NCBI GenBank assembly: GCA_947568835.1
Contig: OX387602.1
Coordinates: 17,783,021 to 17,847,020 of the forward strand
DNA length: 64,000 bases
DNA from: Protonemura montana
Taxonomy: Eukaryota; Arthropoda; Insecta; Plecoptera; Nemouridae
Reading direction: 5' to 3'
The notes beneath the pieces were generated by a model. That model saw only the letters and a program-made list of their open reading frames with translations. It had not been told where the DNA came from and ran no database searches. Positions within the stretch are counted from its first letter, which is position 1, and each line of letters begins with the position of its first letter. Position numbers and translations under genes: made by a program. This document shows positions 1 through 11,900 of the stretch, piece by piece.

Positions 1-833
1 CGTGATGTTGATAGCTTTATTGCTCTCTTGTGTAAATAAGCTCACCTTCGAATCGGTTTATACCTGGTTGAAATTAGATCAATTAAAGATATCTTAAGAC
101 ATGGGCCAGCATGCATATTGAACTATTTTGTTATCTCTAGGCAATTAGCTTGCGTTGCTTATAAAATATATTGAATCGATTTTCATTTGATTAAAGGGCG
201 TGTGTGTATCTTGTGTTCAAATGTGTTATTTAACAAGCAACAACTAATTAATAATTATAGCCCAATTAAATTAGAACTTTTTAAATTGAATCTATGCGTG
301 CGTCAAAATTTGTTCTTGTGCATGTACAGAACGTAGTAGGTACACTGTAAGCCCCAGTTTTAGTTTACCTCTGCATCATGTGATATTCCAATACATCATA
401 TTCTTTTAAGCAAAGCTGATACTCTTGGCTCTTTACACTACATGCATTGGTCAGAACATTTACTATAACAGCATACAAAATGTTGGAAATAGACACTTGA
501 ATGATAATTAAAAATCCATAGTAAAATAATCTAAAGAATCTGAGGAAAGATTGAAGGATACTAGATGATATCGATAATATATGCTCGACTCACTTAAATC
601 GATTACCATATTCATAAACTACTATAAATAATTATCCCTTTAGGTGCCATTATTTTTACTACTAATACTATTATTTCCAAACGCCTTTCTGTTCGAACAT
701 CTAAATTAATTCTGTCATATCTTATTGTGACGTCATTATGATTTACCGTGACCAGGAGTTTCATATCTTAGGCTTGGGCTCAGAGGATACGCTTAAATGA
801 GCAGAGATGCCCTATAAACCACTGACAACATAT
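1..833. other. intergenic, AT-rich, no gene seen
   Basis: This is the 3' flank of the minus-strand gene. No coding frame of convincing length or composition is visible. One perfect palindromic CRE (TGACGTCA) lies at 728-735 and appears isolated. Nothing else was recognised. Confidence 0.6.
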
Positions 834-839
834 TTTATT
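834..839 (-). terminator. poly(A) signal AATAAA for the minus-strand gene
   Basis: The plus strand reads TTTATT, which is AATAAA on the minus strand. It lies about 125 bases beyond the TAG stop at 963-965, a normal place for a cleavage and polyadenylation signal. The hexamer is common in AT-rich DNA, so position is the main support. Confidence 0.45.
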
Positions 840-962
840 TATAACATGGTTGGCTCACTGGTCAATTCCATTAGAATTTTATGTTAAACATTTCGTAAAG
901 TTGCAATAAATCAGCCGAATGTTCGACAGTGCAATATGCTCAACTAATGGAAAAACAATGTT

Positions 963-3900
963 CTATCTTGATGATTTTCTCTGCCGATCGTTTTCGGTTT
1001 TAACTTTGGGGGCACCCCGTTGACCTGGTGACCGGTCTTCATCTCTATGCAATTTTTTCGAAGTGTTTCCCCTGCTTTTCTTCGATTTTCTCTCCTCGTC
1101 ATCAACTTGGTCGCGTTTAGATATTGGCAAGTTCTCGGCGTAGTCTTCAAGTGGGGTCACTTTTATCAAAGAGGATACTTTCTGGACGAAATCCTGTCGT
1201 TTCTTCAACATCTTTCTCACTGAGTTTTGTTTCTCTAATTTGGCATCTTCGTTTTCAATCGGACAATCCTTTAAGAAATCAATCTCCCTGGATTTTGATT
1301 TTGAAAACAATTTAAATTTATCAGTCTGGTTATTTACCAAACAAATTGCAGAGTCTTTCACAGCTGGTGAAGACATATTTCGTGAATAACGTTCTTCGCA
1401 ATCTCGAATAATATCTTCGTTCTTTTTCCTGTCGCGTTCATCGATATCCCAAATTGACTGCTCGCTCCCGTCGATTAACATTAATCCACATCTATCGGCA
1501 TCAACGCCCTCTTTGAAGTCCTCCAGGCATTTCAAGTCAACCTCAGGAGACTTTGGGGGAATGCTCTCGCACATTAAATTACTTAGTTGCAAGCGAGCGC
1601 GAAACGACTCTTGACTTTTGCATGATTTAATTTCAAAATTCGAATCATCTTCGTCTTCTCGTGACGAGCACGTATCGGAATCATCGCTCTGATCCTGAGA
1701 CTTTTCCAATAGCCTCTCGTTTCTCAGGCGCAAATCACGATTCTCCTCGCCACTGAAGGATTCTCTGGTCCGATTTAGGGAGGCCTGTGAATTCGGCGAT
1801 GTTTTCGGATTTCGAAAGTCTTCGGAGCTCGCCGTCAGAGGCACGATCGAGTCGCAACTGGGCGATCGAAGGCCGAAGGCTCGCAGCTTTGATAGCGCCG
1901 CGACGGCTTGGACATCAGTCTCGTGTTCCGACTGCGAACGCGACGTCGAACCTTCGGGCGTCGTAGGGGCCTCGATAAAAGATGGATTCGGTGAAAATGA
2001 TACCTTCTTTGTTAATTTGTAACGGTTGTCTTTATGTAATGTCTTGCTTAAAATACTTTTCAGTTTAACTTCATCGCTGCCTGTTCTGTGTGTGTTATCC
2101 TTGGGGATAGTTTCTTGGCCGACTGTTTTCTTTGGTTTGGAATGATGGTCGGAGAAGAGTCGTCTGCTTCTGTGGGTTTGGCTAATCTGGTGCCTGTCGA
2201 TTTGCGGTATGGTGTCTGATAGGTTTCTTGGGCCGTCCAGACCGGAGGTGTTTTGCGCCGGACGATAGGGTGCGAAAGAGTCAGATTGTCTGGCGCTCTG
2301 GCAGGGCTTAGAAATGCACAGAAAAGTTGCCATGATATGTTTCCGTCTTGAAATCTTTTTCTTATTCGGTTGAACTTCATTGGAATTATCCACGTTTTCG
2401 ACTAACTCTTCTACAGTAGTTTTTTCAATGTTCACCGTGTCTTTACATTTTGTTTCAGAAGAGGGGTGTTCATTTTGCATCTCTACATTTTTTTCAGAAA
2501 CGTTACCGTTACTTTCATTCCTTAGCAGAATTTCGTCCGATGCGACAGGTAACATGGAGCAACAGCTTCCGTGTTCATCCACTTTGCTCAATTTCTGAAA
2601 TTCGATTTTTTCAGGCATAACTTCTTCAACCACGACACTTTCAGTTCCCATGACTGATTCAACACTGCTCCCTTGGTCGCTGTCAGATCGAGGCGTCGAA
2701 TCATTGGCTCCTGGGCTTGATGCAGATGACGAAATCATCGCAGTGGTGAATGTTGGACCTATGTCAGGCACCTGATAGCATATTTGCTTTGCTCTATTTA
2801 TACTCTCACTGCTAGACTCTTTGCTCGGGGAGACTATTAGAGCATTTGTTTTTGATGCGCCTGCTAGGACTGTATCAGCCGATTGAATCTTCGTCACGGT
2901 GGGTTTCTCAGACGAAAACGAGATGGAACGCTGCGATGTACCTTCTAATTGTGACGCGTTACACCCTGATACACTCGTGGTAGAATTGGCCTTACTTGTC
3001 CTCAGAAGCTTGGGAAAAATTGGGCTTTGAGACAAGCAAGAATTGCTCATTTCTGGAAATATCGAATGCTGTGTATCACCTCCGTTTAATTTCTCTGTGT
3101 TTGACGCTTGATTTCCTGTTTCACTTGCAGTGAAAAAAGGTTGCGATCGCATGTCGTTCTGATAGGAATCTCTTGGTGCAATGGAAACACCGCTTGAGAT
3201 TGCGATATCCCGGCTGATCAAGCTATCTTGAGTTCGAATTGATTCGGAAGTGGCTTGCGAACCCATTGAAAGTCCACTATCAATAGTCGACGTCACTGAA
3301 AGCGCAACAGAAGATCGCGAATCTCCGCTTGATTCTCCGAACAGACTCCGACTTCCGTCATCACATTTCGAATCTAATGGCAATGACTCAATCATAGAGT
3401 TTATCAGCGATCGAGATCCATCGCTTGATAAGCCTCCGGCCGAGTCGTTTGCAGATGTTGTTTCTTGATAGGACGTAGAAGACTGATTTCTTTGGATGTC
3501 GCTAGAAGACGAGGTACTAGACCAGGTATCCACCGTTGTCGAGCTAAGCTCACGTGCTTTCAATGCGGTATTTGAAGGACTAGCCGCGTCTTCGGACTCT
3601 ACCGAGGCAGTGAATGGATTCTGAGAACGCGTGCTGTCAATGGTAACATTACTAACTACTGATGTACCGGAATCAAAATTTGTAGATTTTGTCTCAACTT
3701 CGACTGAGCTCGAATTGTTTGTCACTGCTGATGAAGAACTGTCTAAAGTTTGGTTAGAAGAATCGTTTTCAGGACACAGAGATATAAAATCTGTGGGCGA
3801 GTTGAGATGAGTGAGTTTCTCGAGTTGTTCTCTATGGCGCAGCTTGGAGTCAAGGCTGGCCACTGCAGGAAGGATCGTTCCCAGGGGGAAACCTGAAGGC

Positions 3901-6900
3901 GAAACCTCGCACATGCTGTACACAGACGCGCTGCAGCTTGGTAAGGAGGTTGGTTGATGACGGTCCACGAGGATGGATTTTCGGCTTGTGATGGACGTCG
4001 TAGGCGAAGAAATCTCATATGTCTGATTGTTTGCTGGACTAGGGGAGATTGATCTCATGCAATTGCTGCATAATGTATCGCATTTGCTGTCGATCGCTGT
4101 TGTACTTTTGGTTATAGGATTCATCCAGGAAGATAATCCAATAAAATCGGCGTCTTCAGATGGGAATGAACCGCATGGGATTACAAGGTTTATGGACGAA
4201 TCATTTTCGGTCCTTGAGATATCAACAGAACTTGAATTTGTTTTTGAGTCGGTCTCTTTCGCTAGCTTGTCATTGGTTTTCAACTGGAACTTCTCATCTT
4301 TATTTATCAAAGCTTGCGCTTCCATTACTGCGCTGATATTTCGTGGATTGCTTTTATCATCCTGCTCTTTAGGTGATCCAGAAATAAACATTTCTACTCC
4401 TAAATCTTCTTTCTTTTTTCGACGGTGGATAATTGTGTGGCTTTTCTTGTGTGGTGGCTTGAGACCTTCGTCCTCGCACACCGTTTTGGAGCTTGACGTC
4501 GACGTTCTCAGAGTCTTGAACTTTTCCAAAACATCTTTAAAGGCTTGTCGAGACCTTGAAACTCGGACATTCTGAGAAGGCAACTCAGTGTACGAGGCCC
4601 CTGACGGCACTTCTTTAATCAATTTACTATCAAACTTTGATTTCTGAGACTTCTTACATACCTCATCTCTTCGTTGTCGGGTTTCAACCTTACTACTCTT
4701 AGCACACGCAGAATCCAGCGAAGAGTCCGAAGAGTTATCCCTCGCAGAAGTCGCATAATTCCTCAGTTTACCATATGATCGACGCTTACCAGACAATTCT
4801 GAAATTCTTTTGGTTAAAGTCTTCTTTTTACTGTTGTGCATTGCGATATCACTTTCGATATCCACTATCAGTGAGTCAGAACCTGATGACGAATCAGAAG
4901 ACATTTTGAGCTGGTCTATCGAGATATTTGCTGATATTACACTCTCCTTAAACTGGGATTCTGGCTTGTCCATCTGGCGACGCCGTAGGCGCCTGTACGA
5001 CGCCCAATAAGCTTTGTCTCGATGTCCGATCATTTTGATCCTCTCGCTGTCATTGGAACGCTCGCGTGGTTCTTCGCGTTCTTTCTTCTTCTTCGCCGTC
5101 TTAAGGCTTTTCTTCGAGGAAGCACTTTCATCTTCACTGCCCTTAGGTGTCTTTTTCTGATTTTTAACCTTCTTTCTGCCGTCATCAGCCTTGTCAACAT
5201 CGCTCTTACCACTTTTTCTTTGGAAAGATGATCGTTTTTTTGACCCCTCTGCATTGGATGGCATAATTGTATCTGCACCAATATTAGTTGTGCTGTCCAA
5301 TTCCATTTTTTTCGGCTTTTTCATTTTCTTGGCCATTTTGCAGTTATCTTCACATGGGTCAATTTCCTCTATACTACTGCTAACCCGATGAATTTGATGT
5401 TTCTCGAGATCATCTAACGTGGATTGCATGACTTTTTCATCAACAGCATTACCCATATCTTCAATTTTCGTTTTCTCCGCTCCTTTCTTACGTTTTTCCT
5501 TTCTTCTTTGGTTGTCCCCTGGAATTTTGTCAACCTCCTCGTCACCAATACTTTTCGAAACATTTTGACGGTATTCTGAATCATCGAAGCTTGTTAACTT
5601 ATCCTTATCACCTTCACCGTGAGTACAACACAACAATTTCCTTGCCTTTTTCTTACTTGTCTTCTTTTTTTTGTAATCATCATCCTCCTCTTCAACATTG
5701 TCAGCCACCTCTTCTTCGTTCTCGGTTCGAAAACGAGTGTGATGTTTTGCTACGCTGCTTTTACGATGCGAATCTTTATCCACATCCTTGCTGACCACTT
5801 GATCGTCCACTTTCTCAGCCGAACCAGCTGCCGAACCGTCGCCGTTATATCCATTACCCTTCTTGCTAATATCACCGTTCCCACCGTCTTCCATGAGCTT
5901 TTCGTCTGAGTATTTATGACTTACAGATTTTCTCAATAAATACATGATCCTGTCGACAAGCGGGCTTTGTTTGTCCATCAGTTCTGCAGAGTTCCTGATT
6001 TCGGCCACTGGCTGTTGATCGCAGGTGCAGTCATCGTCGTCTTCATTCATAGCCTTCCCCATCAACAGACATCTTACGTAGCCCTCCTCTGGGTCGTTGT
6101 CCACCTCCATCTTCATTGCAGCCTGTCGCCGAACGTTGCTATCACTCGATATCATACCAAATGTTCTGCCTAAACAACTGCATATCTTGTCTATAAACAA
6201 ACTGACAGAGGATCCCCTTGGCTCGCTTTGAGGCTGGAAATAAAAATAGCCACTGTCCCCGTGCTCAAAGGTAAACGGGTCGCCAGTCATACTTTCTGAG
6301 TTACTGTATGTTATATATTCGTTGCTTCCATTTCCCTCTCGCGGCATTATCTTTCTTTTGTATAACTCGACGACTTGAGGTGGCTCATTTACTCTTTTTC
6401 TTGGAGGACTGCTCTCCTCTTTTCGATGAGTCTCCACTATTACTTGACACAGCTCACGTATTAGTTCCTCGATCTCAGGGTCATCCAGATTTGAAGTTTC
6501 CACATCCATACCACCCTCAGTCTTGTAATTCGACGTCTCATTCGGATCTCCCGTGCTGCATATGGTAGTGACCACTACCTTAATATTTGGCTTCTTATCG
6601 CATTTCGGAAGATCCAAAATCACATTTGCTGGAGGTTTTATTTCGAAGCAAAGCGGAGGTCGCTCTAGCTTTGGCGACGAAGGGATGAACATTTTGAATG
6701 CTCCTCCTTGCAAACATTCTAATCTGAGCACATCGTCGCTGTCAATAAGGTCGCCACTGTTGAATGAAACTCTGTGGGCTCCTTTATTTTTGCCTGGTTT
6801 GATCTGTATCTCCTCGTTGCCCACTTCGTTAAACACATCGGTCTCTCTCCGGGACTCAAAGCAGAACAACTGAGTAGGAGACTTAGTTTCTGCTATTGGT

Positions 6901-7067
6901 AAATCATCGAACTCTCCTAGTGGTACCAGGGAGCGGTCCGTTGCGCTGAGTAGGAGATTTCCCTCGGCTTCAGGCAAAGTAGGATCGTTCCTCGGTTGAT
7001 AATACACTTTGGTTGACACATGGAAATTGCTACTGCCCTGGTTCGGCATTTTAGTCGTCTCAGCCAT
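963..7067 (-). CDS. uncharacterised 2034-aa Ser/Lys-rich protein, single-exon frame
   Basis: An uninterrupted frame of 2034 codons ends in TAG at 963-965. The start is the ATG at 7067-7065. It sits in good context (TATCAAATGG), and an in-frame TAG lies 18 bases upstream, so this start is well supported. I do not recognise the family. Residues 1 to about 170 are of mixed composition and could fold. Most of the rest looks disordered: acidic and lysine-rich around 455-640 (a KKKKTSKKKARK stretch near 465-478), a basic patch near 681-698 (RDKAYWASYRRLRRR), and very Ser/Thr-rich from about 950 to 1450. Two RVxF-type protein phosphatase 1 docking motifs are visible: HRVSF at 98-102 and KKVSF at 1687-1691. 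No signal peptide or membrane segment is seen. The basic clusters suggest nuclear or cytoskeletal residence, which is inference. The lack of introns over 6.1 kb is unusual beside the heavily spliced neighbours and would fit a retrogene or one giant exon. That the frame is coding is near certain; its function is unknown. Confidence 0.9.
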   Translation of the reverse strand: MAETTKMPNQGSSNFHVSTKVYYQPRNDPTLPEAEGNLLLSATDRSLVPLGEFDDLPIAETKSPTQLFCFESRRETDVFNEVGNEEIQIKPGKNKGAHRVSFNSGDLIDSDDVLRLECLQGGAFKMFIPSSPKLERPPLCFEIKPPANVILDLPKCDKKPNIKVVVTTICSTGDPNETSNYKTEGGMDVETSNLDDPEIEELIRELCQVIVETHRKEESSPPRKRVNEPPQVVELYKRKIMPREGNGSNEYITYSNSESMTGDPFTFEHGDSGYFYFQPQSEPRGSSVSLFIDKICSCLGRTFGMISSDSNVRRQAAMKMEVDNDPEEGYVRCLLMGKAMNEDDDDCTCDQQPVAEIRNSAELMDKQSPLVDRIMYLLRKSVSHKYSDEKLMEDGGNGDISKKGNGYNGDGSAAGSAEKVDDQVVSKDVDKDSHRKSSVAKHHTRFRTENEEEVADNVEEEDDDYKKKKTSKKKARKLLCCTHGEGDKDKLTSFDDSEYRQNVSKSIGDEEVDKIPGDNQRRKEKRKKGAEKTKIEDMGNAVDEKVMQSTLDDLEKHQIHRVSSSIEEIDPCEDNCKMAKKMKKPKKMELDSTTNIGADTIMPSNAEGSKKRSSFQRKSGKSDVDKADDGRKKVKNQKKTPKGSEDESASSKKSLKTAKKKKEREEPRERSNDSERIKMIGHRDKAYWASYRRLRRRQMDKPESQFKESVISANISIDQLKMSSDSSSGSDSLIVDIESDIAMHNSKKKTLTKRISELSGKRRSYGKLRNYATSARDNSSDSSLDSACAKSSKVETRQRRDEVCKKSQKSKFDSKLIKEVPSGASYTELPSQNVRVSRSRQAFKDVLEKFKTLRTSTSSSKTVCEDEGLKPPHKKSHTIIHRRKKKEDLGVEMFISGSPKEQDDKSNPRNISAVMEAQALINKDEKFQLKTNDKLAKETDSKTNSSSVDISRTENDSSINLVIPCGSFPSEDADFIGLSSWMNPITKSTTAIDSKCDTLCSNCMRSISPSPANNQTYEISSPTTSITSRKSILVDRHQPTSLPSCSASVYSMCEVSPSGFPLGTILPAVASLDSKLRHREQLEKLTHLNSPTDFISLCPENDSSNQTLDSSSSAVTNNSSSVEVETKSTNFDSGTSVVSNVTIDSTRSQNPFTASVESEDAASPSNTALKARELSSTTVDTWSSTSSSSDIQRNQSSTSYQETTSANDSAGGLSSDGSRSLINSMIESLPLDSKCDDGSRSLFGESSGDSRSSVALSVTSTIDSGLSMGSQATSESIRTQDSLISRDIAISSGVSIAPRDSYQNDMRSQPFFTASETGNQASNTEKLNGGDTQHSIFPEMSNSCLSQSPIFPKLLRTSKANSTTSVSGCNASQLEGTSQRSISFSSEKPTVTKIQSADTVLAGASKTNALIVSPSKESSSESINRAKQICYQVPDIGPTFTTAMISSSASSPGANDSTPRSDSDQGSSVESVMGTESVVVEEVMPEKIEFQKLSKVDEHGSCCSMLPVASDEILLRNESNGNVSEKNVEMQNEHPSSETKCKDTVNIEKTTVEELVENVDNSNEVQPNKKKISRRKHIMATFLCISKPCQSARQSDSFAPYRPAQNTSGLDGPRNLSDTIPQIDRHQISQTHRSRRLFSDHHSKPKKTVGQETIPKDNTHRTGSDEVKLKSILSKTLHKDNRYKLTKKVSFSPNPSFIEAPTTPEGSTSRSQSEHETDVQAVAALSKLRAFGLRSPSCDSIVPLTASSEDFRNPKTSPNSQASLNRTRESFSGEENRDLRLRNERLLEKSQDQSDDSDTCSSREDEDDSNFEIKSCKSQESFRARLQLSNLMCESIPPKSPEVDLKCLEDFKEGVDADRCGLMLIDGSEQSIWDIDERDRKKNEDIIRDCEERYSRNMSSPAVKDSAICLVNNQTDKFKLFSKSKSREIDFLKDCPIENEDAKLEKQNSVRKMLKKRQDFVQKVSSLIKVTPLEDYAENLPISKRDQVDDEERKSKKSRGNTSKKLHRDEDRSPGQRGAPKVKTENDRQRKSSR

Positions 7068-7142
7068 TTGATAGGGACTAATCTAAGTTTGATATGATTT
7101 CGATTTTCGTGCCTTATGCAACAATTTCAAAGATTTATTGCG

Positions 7143-7149
7143 TTTTATA
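7143..7149 (-). promoter_or_regulatory. TATA-like box upstream of the minus-strand gene
   Basis: On the minus strand this reads TATAAAA within TTTATAAAACG, about 75 bases before the ATG at 7067. Transcription would start roughly 25-30 bases downstream, near 7115-7120, leaving a short leader of about 50 bases. No strong initiator motif was found, so this is a candidate only. Confidence 0.35.
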
Positions 7150-8417
7150 AACGATCGCCGACTTAAATTACTAGAATTTTGATTGCCAATATGGTTAATT
7201 CGCCTGCGAAACTAGAGAAAAAAGTACGGCTAGGAAGTTTCTCTGGAAACAAAGTACTTTAGCAATTTCGTTGAAAATCCAATTTGGCTAAAATGAAGCT
7301 ATTGTTTACAAATTGACGCAGTTCTCTGCTTTGATTGTTATTAGCATGTTCATCGCATGCTCTCTCGAAGGCTGCGCGGACACAAGATTATGCAAAACTA
7401 CGTCAAGAATGCAATTTCAGCAAAACACTCAACTAAACGCATGGATCTGGTCATTAAAGCTTCACCACAAATTGGTTACCTGCATTTTATTACGAATGCA
7501 TGGAGGTTAAGAAATGAATGATACTGTATACACGAGCGCGTATTGCAACAATGCAGATCAAAAACACGCGATCAGTGTTCGCTTTGGAGTTTAGACATGT
7601 TATTTCGAGAGAAGATTGTTTGTTAATCTGTTTATCGATCGATATTGCAAAGACCGATTGCGAATACCGAGTACTATAACAATCATTTAATTTAACAGAC
7701 AAAGACTCGTGCAAGAACTATTTTCTTGTCATGTCTTCAAAGGAAAATTTTAATTTCAGACCTTTCATCCATCTCAACCTAGATCGCATTCTATATTGCT
7801 TGGTGGATGTAAAATGAGTTAATACCTACCGATATTAGCCCCAATATGAACGTGCAATTGAAATTTCTACATTAAGCGATGGCAATTCAAAGTTGTGATC
7901 TGCCTATAAAAGAAGTTCGTGCTAATTTAAAATTGTATACAAACAATATTTAATTTTACCGTGCTTCTCCTGATCACATGCTTGACTGAATGCTTTTTAA
8001 TATTTTGTGCATAAATTTTAATATTTCTGCGCCTGACGTTCCTGTGCGTTTTTCATATTTCCACATAAGCAAGCTGTGAACATTTTCAGACTTGTAAAGA
8101 AAGCTTGCAAATAATCGGGTGGCGCAAGGAAAGAAAATGGGTTTTTGTGAGTAAATATATACAAAACAAGGATCCGCAGTGCCCCCATTAAGTAACAGTT
8201 TATTTGATGGAGGTGAGATGATAAGCTAAGATCATAATTGTCATCACAAGATCAGAATTCTCGACTTAGCTAAAAGGTTACCTGTTGAAAAATTGTTTTT
8301 ATTCTGTTAACGAGTTTCTGAATAGAAGTAATGTGTAAATTAGTTGAAATGTATATTAGTTTATTATTTTGTAGTTTATACCCCTGACATGTCTCATACC
8401 ATAACGGTCAATCGTGA
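7150..8417. other. intergenic, no gene seen
   Basis: AT-rich sequence between the minus-strand gene and the microsatellite. Short open frames exist (for example near 7313-7510, no ATG at its start) but none has a supported start or coding-like composition. Confidence 0.55.
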
Positions 8418-8654
<237 letters not shown>

Positions 8655-8876
8655 GTTTAACATTGGTGATCCGATTCTTTTATTTTCTTATCTAACTGAG
8701 AAAAACTCACGGAATGGCAAAATTAACAATAAATCGAAGTTTCAAGCCCATCTCAGACATGCCACAAGCTAGCAAGCATTGTTCCTCGAAGAAGAAAGCC
8801 CTTATACTTTCTCCTGCAAGAGATTACAGTGGTCGAACCACACATTCAGCGTGACATAAATGCGTGGGTGCGCCGT

Positions 8877-8948
8877 GGTCCATGGACCAGATACGTGATA
8901 CCAGGCCGGACCCGGAGGTCGGCAACGGAGGTCGGCAACGGAGGTCGG
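8877..8948. repeat. palindrome and 13-bp tandem repeat in a GC-rich patch
   Basis: A 12-base palindrome, GGTCCATGGACC, lies at 8877-8888. At 8913-8948 the 13-base unit CGGAGGTCGGCAA occurs about 2.8 times in tandem. The patch is GC-rich against an AT-rich background. It could be a remnant of a mobile element or an expanded minisatellite; no function is evident. Confidence 0.85.
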
Positions 8949-11900
8949 GTGTCGATACCAAGAGGCGCGGACGGGACACATTAGGTACGGCAACAACCAG
9001 CAAAATTCGGACACAATGCCATCTCTCCTTGACCACAAGCTAAAATTAATGCAACCAGGCTATTTTAAATGATGACACCAGCACATACGAACTTGATTTT
9101 AATATGCGCGTTTACTGTTAAATTATCATATTTAATTAGAAAATTATTCAAATTGTCATGATCGTATTTCGTTTAGGCTTTTGATTATGGATTTAAAGTG
9201 GATTGAAAACACCTGAAGGAACATTTGAGTAAATGGGAGTATTCCAATGTATATCAAACACAGATAACTGCACCTCTGCCTTCGATGTTCTACCACCGTG
9301 GGCACTGGCTTATTTTTCAGTCATGCCAGATTCAATTGTGCCAGCAAAAGAGAAAAAAAACGATTTTCTGGCATAAATCACTTTGCGAATTAGGAAGGGC
9401 TCTTGGCACCGACTCAAATAAACTTTTCTTTCTGCGACTGCACTTCATAATCTTTCACGGATATTAATTGGCTTACATGAAAAGACAAGGCCGTTCACCA
9501 AACTAAACGTCTCAAAGATACAGAAACTTTTTTTTTAAAGTAAAATGAACGGAAATGTACTTATGGATAATATTAATTATCGTCCATGGGTCTACACATT
9601 AGGATTGATAGATAATCCGGACATATTAGGCACGCTTTTTGCAGACGCACGTTCATATTTACCATAATACGTCGATTAGTAGAAGTCATTGCGAATGGTG
9701 TGTCCACGTTTAAAAACACTGCGTGCGAAATTGCACTGCTGACCCTAAACTCAATTAGCATCAATTTGGGCCCGCGCCCGTCACCAAAACATTAGCATCC
9801 TGCTGCAACAAGTGGTTTCCTTGGCGGCTAATTGATTATTCGCATTATCAAACACTTCTGAAGCAAGCCTGAAAGATTGCCCGTAGGCTTGGTGACAAGC
9901 ACTCAACAATAGGCTGCAACTTCTAGAGTCGAACTACCGATAATGTCGACAGCCAATTTCGTATCGCCGGTCGTGCATTGTTTTCGAGAAGCTATAAATT
10001 GCGAATTCGTGCTCCTTATTTTTAGCCGACAAAAAAATTTCAATCTTCAAAATCTAGAATCGTAAAAAATAATTTGAAATTATATAACGCTAGCAAGAAA
10101 CAATTTCTATACATTTTCGTGCGGCTTATTTTTGGGCGACACTATCCGAAATTTTCTGCAGAGTACGATAGTATCATCATTACGCAACCTAACCTAATTC
10201 TTGGAGAGCGAATCGAGAAGAGGAACGTCTGAAGACAAAGCGTGAAGACGTTGACGGCGACTTGAATGCTCGCCGCGACGCCCGGGGCGTATCTGGGCTG
10301 AGTTAGAAGATCACGATGGGACACCATTGTCTCTGTTGGGTGAATGATATTGAGTGAAAACACACCCTGAGTAGGCGCGAAGACGTGTGTGCCGGGTGCC
10401 GATCTTCCATCGGGGGTCGCCATCGCCCATTTAGCAGATCGTGACGCGACCGGCGGTGAAAATAAACCTGCGGGGCAAACGCTTATCAATTATTAATTAG
10501 TATGGTTTAAAACAGAGATATTCATCGACATGAACGGATTTGCATTGCGCTGGGGATGGTTTCTCTTTGCTGCGGTGGACAATGATTAATGTAAAATTGT
10601 GCTCAGGAAAAATCCTTTCGAATTTACGATTGCAGAGGAGCTGAAGTTTGTTACAGGTGTACACGGAGTTTACTTTCCGTCCAATCATTGCCCATTGCCA
10701 TAAAACCAACAGTCTGAAAATGTCAAATTTCTAAAGCCACTCTTTAAAATACCGACAAGATATCTTTTTGTTTATCATCTTATCGCATATCTCGGCCATA
10801 AATAAGGGATTCAACTTTATGCAAAATTAGTTTAGACGAACGCAGCGGGGACGCGATGAAACAGCACAATTAGAGTCACGTTTGAAAGTGCAACTTTGGT
10901 TTTTTTTGTTCACGTGCGTTTGAATTTTGACCTCGGCTAGTTTGAGCTCCCAGAAACTAAGTGACTTTACAACGAGTAGTCATTTTCACTGACAAACTGA
11001 CCTCCCCTGTTTGAATTTCTTCGATGATAAGATCATCTGTAGCTGTAGGGATGTGGTGACCCCATGTGAGCATTTCATCTTTTCTCTTTTTTATTGGCAA
11101 TTCATTTTGATGAGAATTATTCAATTTCAAGCAGGTTTTGTGGGCTTATTTATACATTTTTACAATCTTGACCTAAGCAGCGTGGCCATAAATTAAAAGA
11201 GTAAAGCATGCACAAAAATTTCAATGCTTGTTTGCACGGATCTTGTCCCGTCGCTATTCTCTAATTTTTGATAAATTTAGCCAACATTAAAAAGTTTTTG
11301 AGTTCTCAAGAGAAACACGAACGAAGGCAAATACATCATTTCCAACTTGTTTCTATAAGATAAAAACTCGCAAACGCGCTCGAATTTTCTTTTCTACTTC
11401 TTGTACTTTATATGCACACATGGTCCAATCGGTTGCAATTGTTACGACGAACCACGGATCTCTCTAAAACCTCCCTCGATTGCAAGACAGCACGCAGCAA
11501 TCCAAGCCACGAGTTGGGCGCAATGCCTCCTATAGTTCGTGGGGAGTGACAATGTTCCACGAGTGGGTGTTGTGGAAACGATACCTAACTCTGTCTGCCT
11601 GCACCGCTTGAAAGTGCGCCTCTAATCTGCATTGCACCACGACCTAATCGAGGCGAAACCCTGCAATATCGAGTATACCCATGCCTGCCTGCCTACCTGC
11701 GACGCGCCCCAAGCGAATTTAGGGAGAAAGTCTTGGGTATCATTTTATATTTTGGTATACGTTTATGAAAATTATTCGAAAATGTATTCTCTGCTTATAG
11801 ATGATCAATTATTTTTTATGGCTTGCGAAAGGTGGATAGAGACAAAACCGTTATTTTGCAACCGCCGCTTTACGACAGGAAACCTTGATGTTCAATCATA

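Noticed and set aside
10188..10200. CCTAACCTAA as telomere-type repeat
   Set aside because: Only two units; far too short to mean an interstitial telomere.
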